Assembly: GCA_020073485.1 (NCBI GenBank)
Contig: JAIQFB010000001.1
Location: 310,001-374,000 of the forward strand
Direction: 5' to 3'
DNA from: Terriglobia bacterium
Lineage (GTDB): Bacteria; Acidobacteriota; Terriglobia; Acidiferrales; UBA7541
DNA: 64,000 nt
Made by a program: the position numbers and the translations under genes. How positions within the stretch are numbered: the stretch's first letter is position 1; the number at the start of each line of letters is the position of its first letter. Positions 54,074-63,395 of the stretch are shown one piece after another. The notes under the pieces were generated by a model. That model had not been told where the DNA came from. It made no database searches and saw only the letters and a list, made by a program, of their open reading frames with translations.

Positions 54074-55099
54074 ATGGGAGATCGACCTAAGCCGTCGCCT
54101 TCAATCCGCAGGGTTAAAGTTCTGGAATTTTGCGTGATTCTCGCCATCGGCCTGGCGATCTCCATTACTACTTCCTGGTCCAAGGGATCTTCCCAGACTC
54201 AATCAGATCAGCGAAACCAATTTGAAATCAAGTCGAGTGTGAACGTCGTCTTGATGCACGTGACCGTGCGGGACCGCGACGGCAACCTTGTCGGTTTGCT
54301 CAATCAGGATAACTTCCAGGTATATGAAGACGGGGCGCTCCAGCAGATCGAATCCTTCAGTCACGAAGATATCCCGGTCACGGTGGGGCTGGTCGTCGAC
54401 AATAGCGGAAGCATGAAGTCGAAGCGCCCTGAAGTTATCGCCGCCGCTCTGGCCTTTGTCCGATCCAGCAACTCGCAAGATGAAATGTTCGTGGTGAACT
54501 TTAACGATGGCGTTTCGTTTGGCCTGCCGCGGAATACGCCCTTCACCGATCAGCCAGACCAGTTGAGATTGGCCCTTTCCGATGTGGTGGCAATGGGCAG
54601 AACAGCGCTTTACGATGCGATTTCCGACGCGGTTGGACATCTCAAACAGGGAAATCATGACAAAAAAGCACTCATTGTCGTCAGTGATGGCGGGGATAAC
54701 GCGAGCAGACACGCTCTTTCTGAAACCATGGCCCGAGCGGTGAAATCCGACGCCATGATTTATACCATCGGTCTCTTCGACGAGGATGATCCCGATCGGA
54801 ATCCCGAGGTACTTAAGAAACTTTCCAAAGCTACCGGTGGCGACTCGTTCTTGCCTGAATCCATCAAGGATGTTCAGACAATTTGCGAGCGCATCGCTCT
54901 TGAAATTCGGAATCAGTATACCGTTACTTATATTTCGTCAAACAAGAAGGAAGACGGATCGTATCGAAACATCAAGGTGAAGGTAAACGCGCCGGATCAT
55001 GGACGCTTGATAGTTCGGGCGCGCTCTGGCTACTACGCCCCCTCAAACACCGAGTCCAAACGGGAGTCCAAGGCTCTCTCTTATGAGAGTTCAAATTAG
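54074..55099 (+). CDS. VWFA-domain secreted protein (Acidobacteria VWA family)
   Basis: A 341-residue protein from ATG 54074. After an N-terminal membrane/signal segment (VILAIGLAISITTSWSKG) comes a short beta domain (VNVVLMHVTVRDRDGNLVGL, then FQVYEDGALQQIESFSHED) and a VWA domain with the MIDAS motif VDNSGSMKS (DxSxS) and a final DGGDNASR loop. This order is that of the VWFA-related Acidobacteria-type proteins. The domain binds a metal and mediates protein contacts, here on the outer side. It lies 125 bp after the LPKTA-tail protein and could be co-transcribed. Confidence 0.85.
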   Translation: MGDRPKPSPSIRRVKVLEFCVILAIGLAISITTSWSKGSSQTQSDQRNQFEIKSSVNVVLMHVTVRDRDGNLVGLLNQDNFQVYEDGALQQIESFSHEDIPVTVGLVVDNSGSMKSKRPEVIAAALAFVRSSNSQDEMFVVNFNDGVSFGLPRNTPFTDQPDQLRLALSDVVAMGRTALYDAISDAVGHLKQGNHDKKALIVVSDGGDNASRHALSETMARAVKSDAMIYTIGLFDEDDPDRNPEVLKKLSKATGGDSFLPESIKDVQTICERIALEIRNQYTVTYISSNKKEDGSYRNIKVKVNAPDHGRLIVRARSGYYAPSNTESKRESKALSYESSN

Positions 55100-55153
55100 A
55101 ACGCGGCCAGAGCAGCGAACCTGAAACCTACCTCCTGCCTATCTCCCGCCAAT

Positions 55154-55921
55154 TCATCCCTGTCTTGAAATCCTCCGTGAATGGGATGATGATTTCCCGA
55201 CGCCACGCACCGCTGACGTAAACGCTTTCCAGATGCGCAGGTTCCCGGCAGCTTCTTCCAACATGCGTTCGGGGTGGAACTGCAGCCCGACGACAAATTT
55301 AGACTTCGGATCGTAGTAGCCTTCCACGAGGCCATCTTCCGCGTAGGCCATGGGCTTGAAACGGTGCGCCAGATCGCGGGTTCCCTGATGGTGGTAACTG
55401 TTTACCAGCAATTCTTTTCGCTGGTACCAGTTTTCGAGGGGGCTGCCGGTGACGATCGAAATCGGGTGCCGGTAAGTATCGTAATGTTCGTGATTGATAT
55501 GTTGGAGCGAGGAGTTTTTTTCTTTTTGCACGTCGCCGTACAGCGTGCCTCCGCAGACAACGTTAAGCAGTTGCGATCCGCGGCAGATGCCAAGGATGGG
55601 AAGTTTTTTCCGCAAGGCGTGGCGGATGAGATGGATTTCTATTTTGTCTTTCAGCGGATGAGTTTTCTCAAGGTACTCGAAATTTTCGGGCCGGGCCTTG
55701 TAACGCTTCGGTTCGATGTCCTCTCCCTCGACTAGCAGAAGGCCCTTCATGTCTGCAATGTAATTGGGAAGACAAGCAAACGATCCTTCGGCGACAGGGA
55801 CCATCACCGGCAAAATCCCAAGCCGCATCAGAAGCTCGAGGTGGTATTCCCCGACGTAATCGATGTACTTGTGCTTCCTGATCGTTCTGCGGGTGACGAC
55901 GAGAACAGAGGGGCGGTTCAT
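55154..55921 (-). CDS. Class I glutamine amidotransferase (peptidase C26-like)
   Basis: A 255-residue protein. GLLLVEGEDIEPKRY is the gamma-glutamyl-GABA hydrolase (PuuD)-type block, the nucleophile Cys lies in ILGICRGSQLLNVVCGG and the catalytic His in GLQFHPERM. It would hydrolyse a gamma-glutamyl bond. The start overlaps the stop of the aminotransferase gene by 4 bp (ATGA), so the two are coupled and probably act in one pathway. The exact substrate is unknown; a role in putrescine or GABA breakdown is only one option. Confidence 0.88.
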   Translation of the reverse strand: MNRPSVLVVTRRTIRKHKYIDYVGEYHLELLMRLGILPVMVPVAEGSFACLPNYIADMKGLLLVEGEDIEPKRYKARPENFEYLEKTHPLKDKIEIHLIRHALRKKLPILGICRGSQLLNVVCGGTLYGDVQKEKNSSLQHINHEHYDTYRHPISIVTGSPLENWYQRKELLVNSYHHQGTRDLAHRFKPMAYAEDGLVEGYYDPKSKFVVGLQFHPERMLEEAAGNLRIWKAFTSAVRGVGKSSSHSRRISRQG

Positions 55922-57045
55922 GGGAATAGGATGTGGAGCGCCTCGACCAGCTTAAAATCTTTTTCGGCGCCTTGCGAGGCCACGCGGATGTGAAAATCGT
56001 CCATGCCGATTTTATTCGAGCAGTCCCGCACGTACAGGCCATGTTCCTTCAATAGAAGCCCCTGCAGGTTGGCGGCGGTCATGCCGCGCTTGATCTTGAT
56101 GAGCATGAAGTTGGCCCCGGTGGGATACACATCGATGCCGGGAACCGCCCTCAAATCATTGTAGAGTTCGCGAACGTCGCCGATCAGCCGTCTTCGGGCT
56201 TCGTGATAGGCGGCGTCGGTGGACGGCAGCAAGGACAGAAAATACTGCGCCAGCGTATTCACATTCCAGGTGGGAATGAATTGGCGCATGCGGTTCAGGA
56301 CGAAAAGATTTCCGCTGTAAGCGTATCCGAGGCGCAAGCCCGGCACTCCGCAATGCTTGCTCATGCTGCGCACCAGCAGCAGATTGGAAAATTGGTCGGC
56401 GACCTGCAGCAGGCTGGGGACGGGATCGCCGGCGAAGTCGATAAACGATTCGTCGACGATCACCAGTTCCATGTCCTTGGCACGGTGCAGGAAATCGATC
56501 ATCTCATCGAGAGAAAAAAGCTGGCCGGTGGGGTTGCCGGGATTGATCACGAGCAGCGCCTTGAGCCCGCGCCCGCGCACCCAGGCCAGATAATCCGGCA
56601 GATGGAGCCGGTAGTTTACTTCCGGCCGCAGAATGTACAGCTCGGCGTCGCGCTGGTCCCTGAGCTTTTCGATGTACTCGCCGAAGGTGGGAACGGGGAC
56701 GGCGAAGCGGTCGATTAGCGTCGTGTTGATGAGCACGATGAGTTCGGTGGCCCCGTTTCCGATGATCAGGTTGTCGGGATTCACGTGCAGCACCGCCGCC
56801 AGATGTTTTTGGCTGGTGTCCGGGTTGCTGGAGGGATACGACTTGATGAGGTTCGGAAAGTTTTCCTTCAGGTCGTCGAGCATCTCGGGCGTGGGGTAGT
56901 ACGGGTTGGCGATGAAGCAGAAATCGATAATTTCCTTGGCCTTGTCGTAGCCTACCAGGTCCGCCAGGGACGGCGAATGCGAGGTTTCGTAGAAAAGATG
57001 CTTTCTATGTTCCTCCGGCGCGATCTTGGATCTCACAGGTTCCAT
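55918..57045 (-). CDS. PLP-dependent class I/II aminotransferase (HisC/CobD-like)
   Basis: A 375-residue protein. ANPYYPTPEMLDDLKENFPN and NLIIGNGATELIVLI form the usual N-terminal part; the PLP region contains VINPGNPTGQ and VDESFIDFAG, and the PLP-binding Lys lies in RSMSKHCGVPGLRLGY. The layout is that of histidinol-phosphate aminotransferase/threonine-phosphate decarboxylase relatives. It is coupled by a 4-bp overlap to the glutamine amidotransferase downstream, an unusual pairing. No cobalamin or histidine genes lie nearby, so those names are not assigned. Confidence 0.87.
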   Translation of the reverse strand: MEPVRSKIAPEEHRKHLFYETSHSPSLADLVGYDKAKEIIDFCFIANPYYPTPEMLDDLKENFPNLIKSYPSSNPDTSQKHLAAVLHVNPDNLIIGNGATELIVLINTTLIDRFAVPVPTFGEYIEKLRDQRDAELYILRPEVNYRLHLPDYLAWVRGRGLKALLVINPGNPTGQLFSLDEMIDFLHRAKDMELVIVDESFIDFAGDPVPSLLQVADQFSNLLLVRSMSKHCGVPGLRLGYAYSGNLFVLNRMRQFIPTWNVNTLAQYFLSLLPSTDAAYHEARRRLIGDVRELYNDLRAVPGIDVYPTGANFMLIKIKRGMTAANLQGLLLKEHGLYVRDCSNKIGMDDFHIRVASQGAEKDFKLVEALHILFP

Positions 57046-57209
57046 ATATTTGTTTCTAACACCCGCGGATTTTGCTTACAAGCTTTGTTTCCAACGTGTG
57101 GTTAGAGCGGATTTCGGGGGATGAGCCGTCTCAGTTAGAAAGTGGCACGCGGCGTATCGTTGGTGAGGTTTCTGGAAAATTCCCTGGCCCGCTCGCAAAA
57201 TCCTGGCCG

Positions 57210-59024
57210 CTACTCGGGCCCGAAGGCCAGCAGCACGTTCCCGGGGACGCCGCCGTTGCGGGGATAACCAGAACTAATAAAGACCATGCCGTTGACGACC
57301 ACGGCGCCCGGACCGTCGATCGAGCCGCCGTAGCCCTTCACGCCGTTCACCGTCTGGAAATCGCGCATGGTGTTGAAGTCCCACAGCAGCTTGCCGTCTT
57401 CGACCGAGTACGCGCGAATATGGCCATCGGTCGAGGTCGAAAATACCGCGCCGGGAATCTCGGTGACCGCGCCCGGTTGGGAGGGGCCGCAGCCTTCGGG
57501 GGCACCTGGCGGACAAGGCGTTGCGGCCACATGCCACTCCTGGCTGCCGTCGGCAACGCGCAGGGCGGTGAGGCCGCCTCCCTCGTTCGGGTCCACACGG
57601 TTGCGGCGCGGGTCGGTCGGATCGGTCTGCAGCATGCGTTTGACGTCGGATACCGTCGCAAACACGTTTTGCCCATCCGAGGCCATGCCCCATTGCACGC
57701 CGCCGTTGGTGCCGCCCTTGCCGACGCGCGTCTGCCACACCACCTCGCCTTTTTTCGCGGGATCGAGCGCCCAGACAATGCCCGATTTCTGTCCGGCGAG
57801 CAGAAGTTCACGGCCGTCCGGCGCATGGGTCAGAATCGGCGAGGAGCCGAAATCGAAATCCGGGCCGCAGGTGGAGGGGGCGCGCGAACAACTGCCGTTG
57901 AAGACATCCTCCGCGGTCAGTTGTTTGATCCAGACCATATGGCCGGTCGCCATGTCGAGCGCGATTACCGCGTCGCTGGTTTCCGTCGCGGGCGCGGAAT
58001 AATTATCTCCTGTGCCCACGTAGAGAAGGTTGCGCTTGGTGTCGAGCGTGGGCGTGGACCAGACACCGACGCCGGAGGGTCCATAATTGATTGTGCCGCG
58101 CGGAGTCCTGCCTCTTTCCACTGGCGCGTCGGTCATCCAAGTCTTCCACAGCTGCTTGCCGTCGCGGATGCGCAGCGCCACCACGCTGCCGCGGAAGGTG
58201 CAGCAGTTGTAATCCACATCGGCGGAGCGCGTTTCCTCCCACGACGCCACCGGCACATAGACGATTCCATCATGCGCGACAGGTCCGCCCGTGAGCCGCG
58301 TGGAATCGTGCGTTTCCACCTGCGCCTTCCAAAGCAGCTTGCCCGTTTCCGCCTTCACCGCGTAGAACCAGCCGGTCATGTCACCGAACAGCAGCGCGTG
58401 TTGGGTTCCGAGCGGCACTTCCAGAATCGAGGACCGCACCGGCCCGTTTGCCTGAAACACCCATTGCAGGCAGCCCGTTTCTGCGCGCATGGCGTGGACC
58501 AGCCCGCCGGCGCTTCCCACGAACACCTGGCCGTCGATCACCGTGGGAGGCGCAAACGCCGTGGCATCTCCGTCGAAGCCGAATGCCCATTTCAGTTTCA
58601 GCCCGCGCACCTGGTCGGTGCTCAACCCGGCCAAATCGCCCGGCTGAAACCGCGCGTTGTTCTGGCCGGGACTCCATCCATTCCAATATGTTTTTGGCTT
58701 GGCGGCGATTTTTACGGTGTGATCCGCGCAGAACGCCGAGGCGGGCGGCCCTGCCACCGGCGCGTTCGTCCCTAGATAGGAAGCAACGGCGATGCGGTCC
58801 TCCCGGCTGATGGTGAATGCGACGGCCATCATCGGCCCGGCATCGAGCGCGCGGAGGATTCGCGCCGCGGGCATTTTCTGCAACGCTTCGCGAGGAGGGA
58901 TGCGGTCATTCACCTGCTCGTGGCAGCGGGCGCAACGCTGCTGGTAGATTTCCTCGCCTGAAGTAGCCGCGAACAGCGGGCTTGCCAGCAATACGAAAGG
59001 AAGAAGGAATGCGGAACGTTTCAT
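57210..59024 (-). CDS. PQQ-type dehydrogenase with N-terminal cytochrome c domain
   Basis: A 604-residue protein from ATG 59024. After the signal peptide (AFLLPFVLLASPLFAA) comes a class I cytochrome c with the heme motif CARCH and a later Met. The rest is a beta-propeller with PQQ-type blades: FAPPTVIDGQVFVGSAGGLV, GSVVALRIRDGKQLWKTW, NLLYVGTGDNYSAPATETSD and GQKSGIVWALDPAKKGEVVW. The layout resembles polyvinyl-alcohol dehydrogenase-like quinohemoproteins that oxidise alcohols and pass electrons to heme. It needs PQQ, whose synthesis genes are not in the window. A longer frame reaches 59333 but lacks support. Confidence 0.88.
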   Translation of the reverse strand: MKRSAFLLPFVLLASPLFAATSGEEIYQQRCARCHEQVNDRIPPREALQKMPAARILRALDAGPMMAVAFTISREDRIAVASYLGTNAPVAGPPASAFCADHTVKIAAKPKTYWNGWSPGQNNARFQPGDLAGLSTDQVRGLKLKWAFGFDGDATAFAPPTVIDGQVFVGSAGGLVHAMRAETGCLQWVFQANGPVRSSILEVPLGTQHALLFGDMTGWFYAVKAETGKLLWKAQVETHDSTRLTGGPVAHDGIVYVPVASWEETRSADVDYNCCTFRGSVVALRIRDGKQLWKTWMTDAPVERGRTPRGTINYGPSGVGVWSTPTLDTKRNLLYVGTGDNYSAPATETSDAVIALDMATGHMVWIKQLTAEDVFNGSCSRAPSTCGPDFDFGSSPILTHAPDGRELLLAGQKSGIVWALDPAKKGEVVWQTRVGKGGTNGGVQWGMASDGQNVFATVSDVKRMLQTDPTDPRRNRVDPNEGGGLTALRVADGSQEWHVAATPCPPGAPEGCGPSQPGAVTEIPGAVFSTSTDGHIRAYSVEDGKLLWDFNTMRDFQTVNGVKGYGGSIDGPGAVVVNGMVFISSGYPRNGGVPGNVLLAFGPE

Positions 59025-59130
59025 GCGGCAGACCATATCACGGCGGCGGAATTCGAGTCTAGGAAGGCGCTTCACTTCAGGTCGGCATGTTCGTGCGGCG
59101 CCTTTTCCAGGCATTGCCCGCAATCCAGTT

Positions 59131-59198
59131 GTTTCGATGGAATGGGTAGATCGCGATTTCCGATGGAATGGGTAGATCGCGATTTCCGATGGAATGGT
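59131..59198. repeat. Tandem 26-bp direct repeat
   Basis: About 2.5 copies of CGATGGAATGGGTAGATCGC followed by GATTTC, upstream of the PQQ dehydrogenase (minus) and the TPR protein (plus). It overlaps the probable promoter area of both and could be regulatory or slippage-prone. Confidence 0.8.
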
Positions 59199-59232
59199 GG
59201 TAAAGTGGGTTATCGGATGTTGTTGGCTGAAT

Positions 59233-60450
59233 ATGAAAATATTCAAGCAGCAAAATAGCGCTTCCCCGAAATTGGCAGCCGCAGTGCTGGGATTGGCTCT
59301 GGCGGCTTCCTCTGTTCCGGCGCGATCGCGCACGAACGCTGGAAATCAAAGCTTGATTACCGAAGATCTTTCGAATGGTGCAAGTTTTACCTTTAAGATT
59401 GCTCCGAACCTCCCCGACTTCACATTTAAAGTGATTCCTGAAGTGAGGAACGACGATGAGCATGGCAATGCTATGTCCACGGTGCGGGACATCGAGGTAT
59501 TTCGGGGCAATTCGAAGCAGTCATTACAACACCTGGAAGGTTGTGGATGGACTGATATGCAGCCTCCACGGGATTCCGATTGGTTTACCGCCAACGATTT
59601 CAATTTCGATGGCTATCAGGATGTCTATGCCATGACGATTTGGGGCGCTACTGGAAACGAATCAGGATGCATTTGGCTTTTTGATCCCAAGACCGAGCGA
59701 TTCACATACAGCCGGGAATTCAGCGAGCTTAGCGTGCGTAAGCTCGATCCCGATTCGAAAACGATTCTTTCCTTTTGGAATGGCGGGGGAGGAACGTTCA
59801 GCGCGCAAAAATATAAAGTCGAAAATAATCTGCCGATATTGTTTTGGACTGAGAAGAAGGACTGGGATTGGGATAGGAAGCAATTTCACTGCGTCGAGCA
59901 AGAAGTTAACCGGACGGGAAAGGCGAAGGTAGTACGCGACGTGTGGGGAAAATCGTCGTTTGAGGGAGGCCCGTGCGATCCGGGCGATCTGTTTGCATCC
60001 AAGAAGCCAATCAATTCACCTGACCGAAATAACCACCCCATTCCGAATATGGGCGCGGGCAATTCCGCCACGACGGCTCCGAATGTCGGCCCAGTGGAAC
60101 TCAACGAGCAAGGAATGGCCCTTATGAAAGACGGCGACTACGAAGAGGCTGCCAGCAGATTCATGATGGCCGTGCTGCTGAGCCCAACGAATGCCCTGTA
60201 CGCTAATAATGTGGGATTTGCTTTCTACAAAATGAAAGAGTACGAGAGTGCTGTTAAATGGTTCAAGAAGGCCGTCGAGGTCGATCCAATGCGTGCGGTT
60301 GCCTATCTTAATCTCGGCGATGCATACTCCCAGCTCAGCAGGGCCATTGACGCTCGCGATGCGTACTCGAAGTATCTCGAACTCGCGCCAAATTCCAAAT
60401 CCGCCCCTGAAGTAAGAAAGAAAATCGAATCTCTTTCGCACTCGCGCTGA
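59233..60450 (+). CDS. Secreted protein with FG-GAP-like domain and TPR repeats
   Basis: A 405-residue protein from ATG 59233. A signal peptide (AAAVLGLALAASSVPARS) is followed by an XAC2610-like beta domain with the loop NDFNFDGYQDVYAM, a Ca-binding-type DxNxDGYxD pattern. From about residue 290 come TPR units (LNEQGMALMKDGDYEEAASR, YANNVGFAFYKMKEYESAVK, AYLNLGDAYSQLSRAIDARD), ending with AYSKYLELAPNSKSAPEVRK. It should mediate protein contacts in the envelope. It is less GC-rich than its neighbours. The exact partner is unknown. Confidence 0.78.
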   Translation: MKIFKQQNSASPKLAAAVLGLALAASSVPARSRTNAGNQSLITEDLSNGASFTFKIAPNLPDFTFKVIPEVRNDDEHGNAMSTVRDIEVFRGNSKQSLQHLEGCGWTDMQPPRDSDWFTANDFNFDGYQDVYAMTIWGATGNESGCIWLFDPKTERFTYSREFSELSVRKLDPDSKTILSFWNGGGGTFSAQKYKVENNLPILFWTEKKDWDWDRKQFHCVEQEVNRTGKAKVVRDVWGKSSFEGGPCDPGDLFASKKPINSPDRNNHPIPNMGAGNSATTAPNVGPVELNEQGMALMKDGDYEEAASRFMMAVLLSPTNALYANNVGFAFYKMKEYESAVKWFKKAVEVDPMRAVAYLNLGDAYSQLSRAIDARDAYSKYLELAPNSKSAPEVRKKIESLSHSR

Positions 60451-60536
60451 TGAAATACGTGGCCAGGGATGCACTGAACGAAAGGGCTGGCAGCCTATAC
60501 AGGCTGCTGAAAAAGCCCTTGCTGGAAAATCTTTTT

Positions 60537-60632
60537 TGTCGTCATTCCGAGTGAAGCGAGGAATCTCTCCGGGATCTCAATTAAAGCGAATGAGAGATTC
60601 CTCGGCGGAAGGCGTGCCTCGGAATGACGACA
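60537..60632. repeat. Palindromic repeat, family A copy 5
   Basis: GTCGTCATTCCGAG at the left and CTCGGAATGACGAC at the right form a perfect 14-bp outer stem. Inner GAGGAATCTCTC and GAGAGATTCCTC also pair. It lies between the convergent TPR and polA genes. Confidence 0.9.
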
Positions 60633-60698
60633 TTGTGGTTTATTTCGCAGCCTCCACAGCCTGTAAAGCCTGCAATCCACAACCTTACAACCCAACCC

Positions 60699-63305
60699 CT
60701 ACTTCATATCCCGCCAATTCGGCCCAGCCTTCAAATCGGCGACCAGCGGCACGGCCAGGTCGTGCACATTTTCCATTTCCTTGCGGACCAGTTTCTTTAA
60801 ACGATCAAGTTCGTCGTGCGGGGCTTCGAAGAGCAGTTCGTCGTGGACCTGAAGAATCATTTTTGCTTTGAATTTCTGCTCGGGAAGTTCGCGGGCGATC
60901 GCGATCATGGCGAGTTTTATCAAGTCGGCGGCGGTTCCTTGCAGGGGAGTGTTGAGCGCGGTGCGCTCGGCAAAATTTCGCAGGTTCACTTGTTCCGAAG
61001 TGATTTCGGGGACGGGGCGGATGCGGCCGAACAGCGTGCGCGTCACTCCGGTCTTGCGCGCTTCGGCGAGAGATCTTTCCAGATATTCTTTTACGCCGCG
61101 ATAGCGCGCGAAATAGGCGGCGATGAATTTCGCGGCTTCTTTTGTGTCGATGCCGAGCTGTGCGGCCAGGCCGAAGGGCGTTTGTCCGTAGATGATGCCG
61201 AAGTTGATGGCCTTGGCGGCGCGGCGGTGCTCGGCGTTTTGCGCCATGGGGCCGACGCCGAAAACTTCCTGCGCGGTGCGCGCGTGGATGTCCTGTCCGG
61301 TTTGAAACGCTTCGATCAAGACCGGGTCCTCGGAAAAATGCGCCAGGATGCGCAGTTCGATTTGCGAATAGTCGGCGGAGAGCAGCGTATTGCCCGGGCC
61401 GGCGGCGAACGCGGCTCGAATCTGGCGGCCAAGTTCGGAGCGCACGGGAATATTCTGCAGGTTCGGGTCCGAGGAACTCAGGCGGCCCGTCGCCGTGCCG
61501 GTCTGGCTGAAGCTGGTGTGCAGGCGGCCGGTTTCGGCGTGGATCAGCTTCGGCAATGCGTCCACGTACGTGGATTTGAGTTTGCTGATTTCGCGGTATT
61601 CCAGGACTTTTTTTGGCAATTCGTGCGTGAGTGCCAGCTCCTCGAGCACGTCCGCGGCGGTTGAGCGCGGCTTGGAGCGGCGGCGGCCGCCGAGCGTGAG
61701 CCCCATTTTGTCGAACAGGATTTCGGCGAGCTGCAGCGGCGAATTGATGTTGAATTCCGAGCCGGCCATTTCCCAGATGGTTTTTTCCAGGCTGCGGATT
61801 TCCTTCTCCATCGTCTTGGACATGGCGTCGAGCGCTTTGGGATCGACGCGCACGCCGTCGCGCTCCATGGCGGCCAGCACCGGGGCGAGCGGCAGGTCAA
61901 TCGTTTCATACAGTTCCGCGAGTCCCTGTGCTTCGACTTCCTTGCGCAGCAAAGGCGCGAGCTGCTGCAAGTGATCGGCGTGCTCGCCGGGGGCGCCGGA
62001 GAGCGTGACGCTTTGCTGGCGGAGCACGACGTCAGCCAGCGCGTGCTTTGAGGTGGTGGGGCGCAGCAGATACGAGTACAGCATGGTCGCGTGGCGGATT
62101 CCGGCCACCGGTCCCGTGAGCAGCTCGAACAGCTTGGGATCGTGCACGATTTTCGGCCGCGCCGGGTCGCGCAGAAAATCCTTTAGAGCGGCGAGCATGT
62201 CGCCCTTCGGGTCGATCCACGCGGTGCGCGAGACGCCTGCCTGGGGCGAAATTTCCAGCGCGGCGATAGCTGTGCCGAAGCCTTCGGTCTCGCGTTCGCC
62301 ATCGGCCAGCGTCAACCACACGGCGATTTCGGCATTTTTCGGAAGCGCGGCCAGATATTTCCTTAGCGCGGCGGGAGAATCGAGCGCTGCGGAATCGCTG
62401 GCCGCAACCGCCGCGGTGGTCGCCGCCGGAAGATCGCGCAGCAGCGACGTAAATCCAAGTTCCGCGTAGAGCGAGCGCAGGGCTTCGATGTCCGGCGCGC
62501 GCTGCGTCAGATCGTCGAGCACCAACTTTACGGGCGCCTTCGTGTCGATGATGGCGAGCTGCTTGGACATCAGAACGGCTTCGCGGCTGTTTTCCAGCGC
62601 CTCACGGTAACGCTTGCCTTCGACTTCCTTGGCGTGTTCCAGCGCCGATTCCGCGGAACCAAAGCGGCGGATCAACTCCTTCGCGCCCTTTTCACCAATG
62701 CCTTTCGCGCCGGGAATGTTGTCGATCGAATCGCCCATCAGGGCCATCACGTCGGCGACTTGCTTGGGCGGCACGCCCATGATTTCTTCGACTTTCGCTT
62801 CGTCCACGATCAGATCAGTCTTGTCCGGTCCGGCGCCGGGCCGCAGCACGTGCACGTTTCCGCCGACCAGTTGCATCATGTCCTTGTCGCTGGTGATAAT
62901 GGACACCGCGAGATTTTTTTTCTCGGCTTGCCGGGACAGCGTGCCGATCACGTCGTCGGCCTCGAACCCATGAAATTCCAGGATCGGCAGCCGCATGGCC
63001 TCGCACATCCGCCGGACGTAGGGTAGTTGCACGGCAAGGTCCTCGGGCATCGGAGGACGCTTGGCCTTGTATTTGGCGAACAGTTTGTCGCGGAACGTCG
63101 GCTCTTTCGTATCGAACACCACGGCTAGATAGTCGGGCGCGTGCTCCTTGGCCAGCTTGCGCAACATGTTCGAGAAAAGATAGGGAACCTTGGTCGGAAT
63201 CCCCGCGGGACTGTTCAGCCGCGCCATGGGAGCAAAATAGGCGCGGAAGATGAATCCCATCGCGTCGACCAGGAAGAGCTTTTTCGCGGCTGCGGTCTTT
63301 GCCAT
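60699..63305 (-). CDS. polA: DNA polymerase I
   Basis: An 868-residue protein. The N-terminal 5'-3' exonuclease is intact (FLVDAMGFIFRAYFAP, FEADDVIGTLSRQA, MGDSIDNIPGAKGIGEKGAK). The polymerase domain has motif A (DYSQIELRILAHF), motif B (RRAAKAINFGIIYGQTPFGL) and motif C (QVHDELLFE). The middle 3'-5' exonuclease domain is kept in length, but the DxE of motif I and the Asp of motif II are missing (AVWLTLADGERE, KIVHDPKLFELL), so it probably cannot proofread. It is divergent from a DinG-like helicase gene. It replaces RNA primers and fills repair gaps. Confidence 0.96.
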   Translation of the reverse strand: MAKTAAAKKLFLVDAMGFIFRAYFAPMARLNSPAGIPTKVPYLFSNMLRKLAKEHAPDYLAVVFDTKEPTFRDKLFAKYKAKRPPMPEDLAVQLPYVRRMCEAMRLPILEFHGFEADDVIGTLSRQAEKKNLAVSIITSDKDMMQLVGGNVHVLRPGAGPDKTDLIVDEAKVEEIMGVPPKQVADVMALMGDSIDNIPGAKGIGEKGAKELIRRFGSAESALEHAKEVEGKRYREALENSREAVLMSKQLAIIDTKAPVKLVLDDLTQRAPDIEALRSLYAELGFTSLLRDLPAATTAAVAASDSAALDSPAALRKYLAALPKNAEIAVWLTLADGERETEGFGTAIAALEISPQAGVSRTAWIDPKGDMLAALKDFLRDPARPKIVHDPKLFELLTGPVAGIRHATMLYSYLLRPTTSKHALADVVLRQQSVTLSGAPGEHADHLQQLAPLLRKEVEAQGLAELYETIDLPLAPVLAAMERDGVRVDPKALDAMSKTMEKEIRSLEKTIWEMAGSEFNINSPLQLAEILFDKMGLTLGGRRRSKPRSTAADVLEELALTHELPKKVLEYREISKLKSTYVDALPKLIHAETGRLHTSFSQTGTATGRLSSSDPNLQNIPVRSELGRQIRAAFAAGPGNTLLSADYSQIELRILAHFSEDPVLIEAFQTGQDIHARTAQEVFGVGPMAQNAEHRRAAKAINFGIIYGQTPFGLAAQLGIDTKEAAKFIAAYFARYRGVKEYLERSLAEARKTGVTRTLFGRIRPVPEITSEQVNLRNFAERTALNTPLQGTAADLIKLAMIAIARELPEQKFKAKMILQVHDELLFEAPHDELDRLKKLVRKEMENVHDLAVPLVADLKAGPNWRDMK

Positions 63306-63395
63306 CCGCGCGAGTATAGCAAAGCGGCGCGTGCTCCTGGTGTGTGCTATTTTATTGGTTCGCGGTTTTTCGGAAGACCCCCGCGTATCCCTTCA

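Noticed and set aside
57072-58775. Plus-strand frame of 567 codons
   Set aside because: Antisense to the PQQ dehydrogenase; no family features.
59025-59333. N-terminal extension of the PQQ dehydrogenase
   Set aside because: It includes the 26-bp tandem repeats and antisense of the TPR gene start; the signal peptide begins at 59024.
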